Position numbers and translations under genes: made by a program
Part shown: positions 20,894-30,967 of the stretch, piece by piece
Position numbering within the stretch: position 1 is the stretch's first letter
How the letters are laid out: every line of letters begins with the position of its first letter
Notes under the pieces: model-generated
Databases searched by the model: none
What the model saw: only the letters and a program-made list of their open reading frames with translations
What the model was told of the DNA's origin: nothing
From: Botryococcus braunii
Lineage: Eukaryota; Chlorophyta; Trebouxiophyceae
Length of the DNA: 32,137 nt
Assembly (NCBI GenBank): GCA_002005505.1
Contig: MVGU01001451.1
Location: 82,501 to 114,637 of the forward strand
Direction: 5' to 3'

Positions 20894-20993
20894 TCAGGTC
20901 TACAATATCGTCCAGCCTCGTCGTTGTTGCCAATGAGCCCGGGGGTGGGGAATTGCCCAGCCCTGCAGAAGGACCAGCAGCAGCAACGTAGGA
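20894..20993 (+). CDS. Possible C-terminal exon of paralogue 1
   Basis: After GGGCTTCAG|G the frame reads STISSSLVVVANEPGGG and ends in TAG at 20993. The partner at 23220 reads SSMSSSIVVVANDPGEV and ends at the equivalent TAG. The length difference between the copies is six bases, so the frame is preserved. That is the only evidence, and an alternative frame here is also conserved. Confidence 0.3.
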
Positions 20994-21395
20994 CAGGATG
21001 GTTGTGACTTGCGCATGTAAGGAGAAAACATGCGCGCGTTCTGTGGACTGTACAGGCAGCGGCAGAGCTCTAGCTGTTTGGGGGCGGGAGTAACAGAAGG
21101 GATTGCAATCCCATGGGGTGGACACAGGAGTTGAGCAGAGAGTGCCACAACCTGCGTTGACCAGGCTGCCATTTCAAGGTGAAGCGACAATAGAAAGACA
21201 AGCGCTTTAGAAGCTAAAATGTTTGGCTCCAAGGCTAGGATGTAGTGATCAGATTGCACAAGGGGAGATTTGGCGCAACCGGATACATGTAACGTCGTTG
21301 TTACCAAAACTTTTGGCTCTGTCTCTGTTGTTTAGTTAGGCATGCTGCAGCATCCAGCATGACACACGCACTTTCTCGTGTGACTACTTTGGTGT

Positions 21396-21807
21396 ACAGG
21401 TGGCAAAATGCCACGAGGGGGAGAGAACGAAAAGGGGGGGGGGGTGTGGGGATCCTCAGGGGGAGAGAAAAAGGAAACAACGCAAAAACGAAACCTTAGA
21501 AATGTAGGACTACTGGCGAAAATGTGGAGGCGGTCCCTATTTGCCTGCTGGCCAGCTCTCCAGACAATTAAAGGCTTGCATGGTTTGTGATGACAGCCGT
21601 GAAGATGAAAGTTTTGGATATCAAAATTGATATCATAAATGGCTTAGTTAAAGCTTCAAAGACATTTAAACTCCTAGCGGTGAATCTGGATTATAGACGT
21701 TTCTATTGTCACCCATGGCTGGTTCTGGATGTGTTTAAAATTAAGAGTGAAGCCTTTTCTAACCGCGTTTATTTCCTTCCGTACTCCCTGCTTGCCTATC
21801 TGACAGA
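21396..21807. other. Spacer between duplication copies
   Basis: This stretch has no counterpart after copy 2. It holds an open plus frame (21587-21832) with no recognised motif and a perfect 18-bp palindrome GATATCAAAATTGATATC (21617-21634). Confidence 0.4.
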
Positions 21808-22373
21808 CCTAGCAGGGCGGGCCACTAGCTAGATCCCGTCGGGGCCAATCAGCTGGCACCAGTGCCCTAACATAGTCCCGATCCGCACGTGATCAAAGCA
21901 CGGCTAAGGCTGCTATGGCACCTTAGGAAGAAACCAAAACAAAACAAATCAACTGAATTAAATTTTTGAGGATCAGATATGCGTGTATTTATAGTGTGAA
22001 AGTTTTGTCCGGGAAGGTCGTGCGTTGGAGCCGCCGCTCCTAGGTTAGCGGCTGTCGACGTCTTTCGGTTTTTGATTATCATCTCATCAGTATTAGAGGC
22101 TTACTCAAATAATCGCCCACTGTAGCAGGATAAGCGTGTCTCGTGTTCGGGTCCGGTGGTTTTCATCCGAGGTACGACGTAACAGAAGAGCACATAGATT
22201 AGGTCTCATCGGAAACTATGCATCACTACTTGAACGTCGTGTAGTTTGATGCAGCTGGATAGGACGTTCTAATGACGCATCAGATGGCCACAGCTTCCTG
22301 TTTGGCTCTTTATCTGCATTTTCTACTGGCATGCATGCTCCCAAAAAGTTAAATGATGTATCGTTGTGCAGAC

Positions 22374-22546
22374 ATGGCAAAGTTCCGGATGAGCTCAGTG
22401 ACATGTCAATTGGTATTGCTTTTGCTGCTTACAGCAGTAGCAAAGTCCTCACCAAACCGCAACTTACTGATGTCCCAGTTTGGGTTGCTATATGACCACT
22501 CTTTGACGACTTCCTCTTTTAAAAGCATTGGATCCGTCGCGGTTGG
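22374..22546 (+). CDS. Signal-peptide exon of paralogue 2
   Basis: ATG 22374 opens 57 codons ending at a consensus donor TTGG|GTAAGT. The signal-like core is CQLVLLLLLTAVA, then SSPNRNLLMSQFGLLYDHSL. It aligns without gaps to the exon at 19713. Downstream, IVVVYGPDLRPCSGFNTCSF (about 22669-22728) and VTVTARPFLLRNIDF (about 22798) are also conserved in the first copy at protein level, which suggests further exons. Confidence 0.5.
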
Positions 22547-23219
22547 GTAAGTCCACATAACTCAAACAACTCATCTTGCATGGACAGGCATCAAGCAAGC
22601 ATTCTTGCACTTCATCCATTTGTTGCATCTTAGACTTGCTGGTCAGTTGGTTCATGTTTTGGTGCAGATAGTTGTAGTCTATGGGCCTGACCTTCGGCCA
22701 TGCAGTGGTTTCAACACTTGTTCCTTCAATAGTTCCTTTGAAGGTCTCATGCTTTAGCTGCGGTATACACTTTCAGTGGAAATATCATATCACAGGGGTT
22801 ACTGTGACAGCCAGACCGTTTTTGCTTAGGAACATCGATTTCGTGGCTGTCAAAGCATTCAAATTTAACCAAAAACTAAGATTTTGGTTGTATATATACT
22901 CACTGAAAGTTTAGCAGGATGTTGAAGGGTATTGTTCATTGCTTTCAGAATTTGTCAAGGCACCTGCGTAACCACAACCCATTTTTACAATTATCTGTGA
23001 CGCTCACCATCCTTCTTTTCCCTGGATTTTTGCAACTGTGCTTTCTCTTGCATCTCTGCTGTGCTGGCTGGTAACTGCTATTGAGTGGACACTTGCTCGT
23101 CTGGGTATGGTATCAATGAGTATTGGCAACCTAATCATGGCTGTGAATGAGACCTAATCCCAGTCCAGTACTTGCACAAATGAAGATTGCCTGAGCTCCC
23201 TGCTGGATTTGTTGGGCTT

Positions 23220-23323
23220 CAGGTCTTCAATGTCGTCCAGCATAGTCGTTGTTGCCAATGACCCGGGGGAGGTATCAGTTGCTGCTCAAGGACCAGCTGT
23301 AGCCCCTGCAGCATCAGCATAGG
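23220..23323 (+). CDS. Possible C-terminal exon of paralogue 2
   Basis: Partner of the stretch at 20894, with the same acceptor-like GGCTTCAG and a frame ending at TAG in the equivalent place. In copy 2 a 1-bp deletion just upstream (CAAATGAAGATT against CAACTGAAAGATT) breaks the frame if the exon starts earlier. Confidence 0.28.
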
Positions 23324-23712
23324 ACAGGATGCCTGTGACTTGCGCATGCAAGGAGAAAACATGCGCATGACTGTGGGACTGCGCAGGCAGTGGCAGAGCT
23401 CTAGCTGTTGGGGGTAACAGAAGGGATTGCAATCCCATGGGGTGGACACAGGAGTTATGCAGAGAGTGCCACAACCTGCGTGGAAGCAGGCTGCCATTCT
23501 AGAGTGAAGTGACAAGGGGTAAGAGGCATGCGTTTTAGAAAGCTAAGATGTTTGGCTCCAAGGCTAGCATGTAGCGATCAGATGACACAAGGGGAGATTT
23601 GGCGCATTCGGATTCGTGAAATTTAGTTGTTAGGCAAATGAGTTGGCTCTGTCTCTGTTGTTAGTTATGCATTCTGCAGCAATCAGTATGACACATGCCC
23701 TTTCTCGCGTTA

Positions 23713-25199
23713 CTAACTGCATGGTCAGCCCTAATAACTCGACTCGACTTGTGCGCTCACTGTTGTGACTCTGGGTTGCAATAAGTGATACATGGATGTA
23801 GCCAGTGTCCAGGCAATTTCGGGAAAACATATCTTGTCGTGGCTCGACAGCTGGATGTGTTCTGTTCACTAATATTGACTTCACTTAGTGCAAAGGGTGA
23901 CACATTGTTTATCTACATACATGGTGCTACATGAATGTATCTAGCTTCATTGTGTTACCTGCCGCAAAAATACGGCCTACAAGAACTTGATGTCAACATT
24001 TTTTCTTTTTGTGAGTTTTATACTTTGTATTAAATGAAACCCAAGAGAACGTATCTACTTGTAATTATGTGTTGCTCACGGATTGCTCACGGATCAAACA
24101 ATGCTCGTGTATGTCTCCCTCATGCGTCATGTGCACGCTTAAATATTACGGTATTTGCCTGCCTGCATTTTAAGCACACACTTATATTGCATATACTTGT
24201 GAGCATGGCCATATACATTTATGATGCCGCCGTCCCCTTCCAGAGCGTTCATCTTCATTCCAGTTGCTCTACTCTGCCATGAGTGCGGTTTTAAGAGTTC
24301 GATCAACACGTGTACCCTAGATCAATTGTACCTTGTGCCACGAAACGGCCCCTGTTCTCCCGTGTCACCTTTCTGTCCTAGCTATGTCTCTCACAAGAAG
24401 ATCACCTAAAGCACAAGCGGGAGGTAATGTTCACAATCTAACTATAAAGGGGGGAGGGAGAGAAGAGAGGGGGGGGGGGGCTTGGTCAGTCTTAAGGTAA
24501 AAGTGAAACAGATGAGTGTCATGAGTTCAGGCCCCCCGGTGCCTGAACAGTTACATGTCGACATCCCAACAGCCGCAGGTGGAAGATATATCGAGCAAAA
24601 AATATGTTCGAAAGGGGAATGAAACAAAAAAGATCAAAGAAGGGGTGGAGGAGGATGGGGGAAAGGGAGGGGGAGGATAAAGGATTAGGAAAAGAAGGAA
24701 ACGGGAGGGAACGAAAGGAATGGAGGGGAGAGGGTGAGGAAAAGAAGGAGGAGAGAGGAGAAGATGAAAGGGGCAGGAAAGCGTGAGAAAGGGGAGAGGG
24801 GTTATGGGGGAAGGGAGGGAGGGAAGGGGGGGGGGGTAGTGTTGGAATTTGTGTTCTGTCAGGGCAATCCAAAGGAGACAATCCTGGTCACAATAAATTA
24901 GCTGTATAGTTAATCCATGTGGTTAACTCAAGGGAAACTCTTTGACAGACAGCCAGTGGCCTTGAGGCCACAAGTATTAATGTATAAAGGTACTTAGAAA
25001 CATGACAGAGAACGTCCTGTATGGTGTTTGTGGTCATAATATATGGGCTTATCTTAGCAACTAATAACGTGATAAACTCATATTAGGATAAGGGCCAATT
25101 TCCAAGGCCCTGAATGTAGCATTTCCTAGGGTATAATGCTCTAGTAGGGTCCTTGGCATAGTGCATGACTTGCCTTGTGATCTAGTTCGCAGTACAACC
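23713..25199. other. No gene; purine-rich tract and element flank
   Basis: ORFs here are short and without motifs. Positions 24604-24835 form a purine-dominated strand described separately. The last 350 bp (24840-25199) are unique-looking flanking DNA next to the retrotransposon end. Confidence 0.5.
24604..24835. repeat. Homopurine-biased tract (A/G on plus strand)
   Basis: Over roughly 230 bp the plus strand is nearly all A and G, ending in an 11-12 G run. ORFs on both strands (Glu/Lys/Arg-rich plus, Pro/Ser-rich minus) are by-products of this bias. Confidence 0.85.
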
Positions 25200-25328
25200 T
25201 TCCCACGAACCTTTTGCGTGCCAATCCGCTTACACCATTTGGGTTTACTCCCGGTTGACTGACCTTTATATGGTGGTATTAGGGCTTGGGAACCCTAAGC
25301 TGGTGAGTAATTTTCCACCAGACCATCC
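25200..25328. repeat. Terminal direct repeat B2 (129 bp)
   Basis: Starts TTCCCACGAACC and ends CCAGACCATCC. It is identical base for base to 25589-25717. It marks the outer 3' end of the element. Confidence 0.9.
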
Positions 25329-25588
25329 GGGTGGGCGGGCGGGACCAATGAAGGTGCGTAGAGCCACCCGTCCCCCGGGTATATCAGTCAAGAGGGAGGG
25401 ACCCACCTAATGGTTTCCTCAGTTGCTTGTTTGAATCCTATCCTTTGGTTTTCTATATCACCTAGCCTGTTCCCCCGTTGTTTCACCTGAAATATCCTTG
25501 ATTGTCCATTCGTGATCTGGAGTCACGTGCTTGTTCGCCATTAGTCAATCCTTTTGGGGGTTTACTAGCCCTCCCGTGGCAATGGAAT
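25329..25588. repeat. Putative A2 segment of the split direct repeats
   Basis: A 260-bp segment between the identical B copies. By analogy with PAT/Kangaroo it should recur once at the 5' end (A1). No second copy is seen up to 32137. Confidence 0.6.
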
Positions 25589-25717
25589 TTCCCACGAACC
25601 TTTTGCGTGCCAATCCGCTTACACCATTTGGGTTTACTCCCGGTTGACTGACCTTTATATGGTGGTATTAGGGCTTGGGAACCCTAAGCTGGTGAGTAAT
25701 TTTCCACCAGACCATCC
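25589..25717. repeat. Internal direct repeat B1 (129 bp)
   Basis: Identical to 25200-25328. It lies 104 bp before the recombinase start codon, so it may also carry that gene's promoter. Confidence 0.9.
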
Positions 25718-25821
25718 ACCTTCCCAGTTCCCCCAACTGGCAGCCTGCTGACTAGCTGGCTGTCCTGCAGCATGCAGGATCCCCCTTGGCAGCCATCATA
25801 GGGTCCCCAGGACTCCTAGGC

Positions 25822-27263
25822 ATGGCTGACACCTTGCTCCTGGGCCGCCAAATCCCCTGCCACACTGGCCCTCCCCTGAGTGCTACAGCTGCTGACCAGT
25901 ACTTCCAGTGGCTCACCAGGGCCAACTCCATCCAGCTGCTAGCAGTCAAGGGGGCCACCATGCAGAAGAAGATCAGTGCCTTCGATAAATTCTGTGAGTT
26001 CATGAGTGACACTGGCCGCCATGCCCTCCAAGGGACCCCTCAAGACATCAAAGTCTACATGACCTTGTGGGCCACCACCTGCGGTAGATATAAACATCAA
26101 GGCTTGGACCTTGCTGCGCCGGTTAGCATGCGCTGCCTATTGTCTTTCCTGGCCACTGAGTTTGACCGCTATGCCACCACCCATGGCAACTGGGACCCTC
26201 TCCGTGGTCGAGGTAGGCTGTCAATGTCCCCAATACTAGCATGAAGCCTTGCTACCTGATGGAAACTGTGTGCATGGGTTTGACTAAACGTGTAACCGTT
26301 TTGTAAACGTGTAAGTGATGTACAAATTATATGTTGCAGGCAATCCTGTGCGTTCTTTAGACGTGGCAGAGTGGGCCACTGGCTACACCCGCTGGCTGGC
26401 CCACTTGGGTTATAATCCCCAGTCAGCTCACCCCTGGAGCTTGTCAGACCTGCAGCAAGTCATGGCACGCTTGGATATTCGCATCAGCAACACCACCGGC
26501 GTCCCCTTGCTCCGCCTGCACCGAGATGCCTTCACCATGACAATTTTGTGGGAAACATGCTCGCGTGGGGCTACTGCTGTCTCCTGGTGCTTGGATGACC
26601 TGTGGCTGACTTCTGGTATGTCCCCCCCCCACTTTGTCAGCTACTCCTCCATTCCCCCCTTGGGTCTCTGCTTCATGTCCTCTCTCTCTCTTCATGCCCC
26701 CTTTTTTTTTTTTTTTTTTTTTTATTTATGCTCACATTCTGTCGGCCTGTGCAGGGACGCCTGCTGGGCCCAGCTTGTACCCCTCCCTGCTGATTCCTCT
26801 CGGCGGGGTAGTCTTATTTAAGGCCCTAGAAATCAAGCACAACCTGCACCCTGAGGTGATGATCATCACTCGCAAAGATGACCCCCTCTGCCCAATCCAG
26901 CGTCTCCATGCCTTGCTGGTCCAGTCTGCCGCACTGGGTCACCCCATCACCCAGTTTCTTTGCCGCCCCTTGTCCTCCAATAAGGACCATTTCATAGAAC
27001 GCAGCCTCAGCGTGGCTGCTTTCGAAGAAGACATCGACTTCCATTTTACAGCTGCCAACATCCCCTACCACGCCACCTTGCATGGGAGCAGGCGAGGCTC
27101 CCTCCAGCATCACGACCAGCAAGGTCAGACTCTGGAGGCTTTGGGCCGCCTCGCTCAAATCAAAACTCCCAGCGTGACCAAACGCTACATCGACCCAACC
27201 CGTCACTTGCCCCCTAAGCTGCCTAAGGGGAAACGTCCTAACAAAAAGGTTCGCCTAACCTGA
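25822..27263 (+). CDS. Tyrosine recombinase of the DIRS/Kangaroo-like element (two introns)
   Basis: Exons 25822-26212, 26340-26615 and 26755-27263 join in phase (donors GTAGGC and GTATGT; acceptors TTGCAG and GTGCAG) to give 391 aa. ATG 25822 is the first in-frame start after a stop at 25753. The N-terminal half is a helical core-binding-like region (DQYFQWLTRANS, KKISAFDKFCEFM). The catalytic part shows the expected tetrad: Arg in ETCSRGATAVSW, His-x-x-Arg in TLHGSRRGSLQ, and Tyr in SVTKRYIDPTRH near the C-terminus, which ends in a basic tail. It would integrate the circular DNA intermediate without target-site duplication. It faces the RT gene tail to tail, with 5 bp between stop codons. 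Intron 2 contains a T22 run as polypyrimidine tract. Confidence 0.85.
26702..26723. repeat. T22 run in recombinase intron 2
   Basis: A pure T tract 30 bp before the acceptor GTGCAG. It likely serves as the polypyrimidine tract of the intron. Confidence 0.9.
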
Positions 27264-27268
27264 CGTGC

Positions 27269-29716
27269 TCAGCCTGTGCCTGCCCTTTTACGCTTGGCCC
27301 CTGTGACAGAGGCTGGCCTTCTGGGCTTCTCAAACAATATCAAGCTGCAAGTCAGGTGACACTGATAGTCTCCATCCTGCAGCATGTGAGGTGGGAAACG
27401 AGAACCTAACACAAACATGTGCTTTCTGGGGGGAACCGTCGTTTCTGCCCTGACTGGCAAATGGAGCAGCCAAGTCTTCCACTTGGCTGGTCTATTGCAT
27501 ACCACCAGTATGCAGTTTTTTCTTTCTTGTGCTACTTTGGCTATTACCTCCCTGAGGCACTCTCTGGGTGGGAATACCCACAGCAGAGGTGTGCCATCTG
27601 TGGGGTCTAGTAAACTCCAGGGCATGACCAGTGCATCTGCCCCCATACCCTCTGCAGCAGGGTACCTTGTAAAATACCTTTTCACTTGGTGGAACTTGTC
27701 TACTGTTCCTGCAAAGCAATCCCCTGTGGGAAAACCCCATATGCCTCCTTCTGGCAGACCTGTCTTACATATCTGTGTATATATACCCCTATCTACTGCA
27801 AAGTCACTTGCATCATCACACCTAGACAGCAGGTCAGCCACCTGGATTTCAGGAGTGTCTCTTGGTACCCACTGGGCCCTCACTTCCACACCTACCTCAG
27901 CTGCAGCCTCAAACATCAGCCTTAGCTCTTTGAGGGTGTGAGTCTTACCATTCATGCTATTAACATTAGACACTGCACCCTGATTGTCGCAGAATACCAA
28001 CAGCACCGCCCCCCGCAGCTTGTCCGTGTTGGCTCTAATGCATGTCCTGACCAATAGGCATATATTCTTCACCTCCCTGTGACAAGAAGACAGTGCCCCC
28101 TTGCTCATGAGCTCCTGTTCCTCTGCTGTGAAACTCTCCTGCATGGGTTGCAGCAGCAACTCTTCTGAGAAACCCCCATAACCCCTAGCAGATGCATCCC
28201 TATAGCACACGAAGACTGGTCCCTCCTGTCTCCATGGCTTGCCCTTCTGCCTTTCTAAAGCCTCCACCCAATACAGCAAATCTTCTTCCGTTAACGTTGC
28301 TAACTCCTCTGTCAAGCTCTCTCCCCATTCCCGGAGCTCCCCCATGGCTTGAAACAACCTCCTGATGTATAAGGGGGCTAGCCGTACTGCAGGGGCCACA
28401 CTCACTAACATGCCTGCCAACCTTGCCATGTCCCTCTTGGTACCCCCAGCTGTCCTAACCTTGCCTATTTCCTCCAAAATGAACTCTGCTTTGTCTTGGG
28501 GCACCTTGAAAGCTTGTTCCTCTAAGTCCACTATCAAGCCAAGATACTGCCCTTTCTTGGCTGGTTCTGACACACACTTGCTCCTGGACAAGCAAAAACC
28601 CAAATACGTTAACAGCAACAGCAGTGCCCTCATGCCCATCCACCCCTGTATGTGACTAGCAGCCAGGAAAATTGCATCATCCACAAACGTGGTCATCCTG
28701 AGGCCTCTCTCCCTGAGAGGAGCATACACCTGTAGCATGAACCTTGTGTAGGTTCTGCATGCAGAAGACAAACCAAATGGTAACACAGTAAACACAAAAA
28801 ATTTTCCTTGAAAACTCAAACCCAGGTACTTTTGATCCTCCTTGTGCACCCTGAAATGATGGTAACCTGCTTTGAAGTCTGTGAGACACAGCCAGTCTCC
28901 TGGCCTGGCATACTGTGGCACGTCAGTCAGTTTTTCATACGTGAAACTGACATATTTATCAAACAGGTTAATATACCTAGCGTCCAGAATCAGACGCAAC
29001 TTGCCCTTTCTATTTGCCACCACCCCCAGCCCACTGCACACCTGTACTTTGTCGCCTGTGACTTCCATTAATGCCCCTGTGTGCAGTAAGTCTTCTAAAG
29101 ACGCCTTGACAAACTCTGCATGCAGCTCAACCGAATTTCTATTAGCAAACTGTACCTTCCCAGGCCTGTCTCCCTGCAGCAGCTCTCGGACCCTTTGCCC
29201 TTGCCCTGGCAGTGTGGTCTTTAGTAATTCTACCACTTGCTGTTTCCTATCTTGATACCTAGGATGTTCCGACTGTGTCTTGGAATCTGCCCCTACCCAT
29301 TCCAGCTTGATCCCGTGCCTTAGCCAGTTCAGCACTTTCTGCTGTTCAGCAGTCAAAGGCGCCTGCCCTTGTGCCCACACGAAATACCTCTCCCAGGCTT
29401 TTAGCCGACTATTGGGTACCCCTGCCACAAACTCTTCGTCTTTTAAAGCCCTGTCCCACTCCTGCGCTAGTAGGCGTGGAGATCTTAGCTCAGGCCCTTC
29501 ACCTGCAGACACGCCTTCCTCCTGCCACGCTCTTAACGCATGCTGCACCTCTTCCCATTCAACATCTATCTTTGGTAGGCCCCTGGCAAGCCCTGTTGCG
29601 CATCTGGCAACTTGTGGCGTTTGCCCCTGCTCACTGCCAGTCCCAGCATGCTGCCCTGCTGCTTCTGCCCAACCTGCCTCCCTCCAGCCAGGTTCTCCAA
29701 CCTCACAATCTCCCAT
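27269..29716 (-). CDS. RT-RNase H polyprotein with C-terminal Dam-like domain
   Basis: Uninterrupted minus-strand frame of 815 codons from ATG 29716; the frame itself stays open to about 29830 without another ATG. The RT domain carries LRLILDARYINLF, the first catalytic Asp in LCLTDFKAGYHHFRVH, VLPFGLSSA, and the FVDD box (MTTFVDDAIFLA). RNase H follows, with CYRDASARGYGGF, a Glu in CHREVKNI, the Asp in VFCDNQGAVS and VADLLSRCDD. The last 180 residues (DCFAGTVDKFHQ, LLWVFPPREC, ILVVCNRPAKWKTW) resemble the DNA-adenine-methyltransferase-like tail of DIRS polyproteins, with VFPP where an N/DPP(W/Y/F) motif would be. All RT and RNase H catalytic residues appear intact. Expression may use reinitiation after the gag stop. 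Confidence 0.9.
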   Translation of the reverse strand: MGDCEVGEPGWREAGWAEAAGQHAGTGSEQGQTPQVARCATGLARGLPKIDVEWEEVQHALRAWQEEGVSAGEGPELRSPRLLAQEWDRALKDEEFVAGVPNSRLKAWERYFVWAQGQAPLTAEQQKVLNWLRHGIKLEWVGADSKTQSEHPRYQDRKQQVVELLKTTLPGQGQRVRELLQGDRPGKVQFANRNSVELHAEFVKASLEDLLHTGALMEVTGDKVQVCSGLGVVANRKGKLRLILDARYINLFDKYVSFTYEKLTDVPQYARPGDWLCLTDFKAGYHHFRVHKEDQKYLGLSFQGKFFVFTVLPFGLSSACRTYTRFMLQVYAPLRERGLRMTTFVDDAIFLAASHIQGWMGMRALLLLLTYLGFCLSRSKCVSEPAKKGQYLGLIVDLEEQAFKVPQDKAEFILEEIGKVRTAGGTKRDMARLAGMLVSVAPAVRLAPLYIRRLFQAMGELREWGESLTEELATLTEEDLLYWVEALERQKGKPWRQEGPVFVCYRDASARGYGGFSEELLLQPMQESFTAEEQELMSKGALSSCHREVKNICLLVRTCIRANTDKLRGAVLLVFCDNQGAVSNVNSMNGKTHTLKELRLMFEAAAEVGVEVRAQWVPRDTPEIQVADLLSRCDDASDFAVDRGIYTQICKTGLPEGGIWGFPTGDCFAGTVDKFHQVKRYFTRYPAAEGMGADALVMPWSLLDPTDGTPLLWVFPPRECLREVIAKVAQERKNCILVVCNRPAKWKTWLLHLPVRAETTVPPRKHMFVLGSRFPPHMLQDGDYQCHLTCSLILFEKPRRPASVTGAKRKRAGTG

Positions 29717-29733
29717 TGACACTCGCTCACCTT

Positions 29734-30901
29734 TTATAACCTTGGCTGGGCACTCGTAGATGCCATCCCCTGACCTCTGTGGGCAGGGGCATGCTGAAAT
29801 TTGCAACCCTCTATCCCTGCAGTGGCATTACATTCTCCATCCAGCCACCAGCCCCTGCAGCAGTGTGTGGGCTCTGGCTTGGCATTGGGATAATGGGTAA
29901 GGTCGTACCCTCCTTTAAACAATTCCTTGCGTGCTCTCCCACCCGCCGGGAATCCACGGCCTCTCCCTGCCGGTGGCCTGTAGTTGGGTATGTAGCTTGG
30001 CACGGATGCGGTACGTTGAACGTTTACCGCCAGCAGTTGAGCTGCAAATTGTTCCTTCCCAGCTTCTGAGGCCAGCTTCCTTAACTGGGCGCAGTGCAGC
30101 TCCCAGTGTTCGGCGAACAAGTAGTCCAGCAAGCCAATTATCTCTCCAGCCTGCATCCCGCGCCATTCTTGTACCATATTTCTTTCCTTAGCCTTGCATC
30201 CTTGCGCCCATTGCCAACCTTCCTTATCCGTGGGAATCCGAGAGGTCTCCCCACCGACTCTCTCTCACGATCGTCCACCGTCCGGACCCCACTCGCTTGC
30301 CTCTGTGCCCACTTCCCCTACAACTAACTATGTTTTTCAAATACAATAAACCCAAGTGTCCCTCTGGTCGCAAGCAGTCATGTTTAGCGCGCCCTTCCCT
30401 TAGCCCTAGGGGCTCCAGTCACCTGCCTTGCACCAGCCAGCCAACCTCCTCATCCCAGCCTTTGCAGCCAAGGTTTTTCTCACCCCTGCATGCTAAATGT
30501 CATTTTTTACCCTGCACCAACCGGTGTGACTTTCCCAGTTATACCCCCTCATGTGCTCCTGACCTTCCTACTGCTTGCCCTCTTAGCCCATCCAGCCTAT
30601 TAACCTGCAACTCTGGCATTGCTGTTGTATCTGCACTCCCATAATTCCTAAGTGTCTGTGGACGCTTGCTACCATAGAGAAAATTGTATGAGGTTGCTTC
30701 CTTGCAGCTCTCTACTACCTGAGCTACCACCTTCTATACCGCCTGCAGATGCAACCTTTTGTCTAAGTGCGACGCCCAACGTAGAGAGTCATCCCTCCAG
30801 CCTCACCACTGGCTTCATTTAAAAATTAATCACACGGATATAAACGTGCATGAATTTGTGGAAACGTTGTTCTGGCCTGCATAGTTCTGCAACCCCCCCC
30901 C

Positions 30902-30967
<66 letters not shown>

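Larger units (their letters stand above)
21808..23712. repeat. Tandem segmental duplication, copy 2
   Basis: This unit is collinear with 19128-21395 on the same strand. It lacks the GA array and its flanks. The two copies together occupy about 4.6 kb. Confidence 0.85.

Noticed and set aside
20805..21307. Minus-strand ORF of 135 codons, partly conserved in the second copy at 23219-23515
   Set aside because: Conservation follows from the duplication itself. The frame is disrupted by indels in copy 2 and has no family resemblance.
24604..24786. 60-codon Glu/Lys/Arg-rich protein
   Set aside because: It arises only from the purine bias of the tract and has no splice or start context.
27417..29759. 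Plus-strand ORFs inside the RT region (up to 174 codons)
   Set aside because: They are antisense shadows of the intact RT-RNase H frame and have no motifs of their own.
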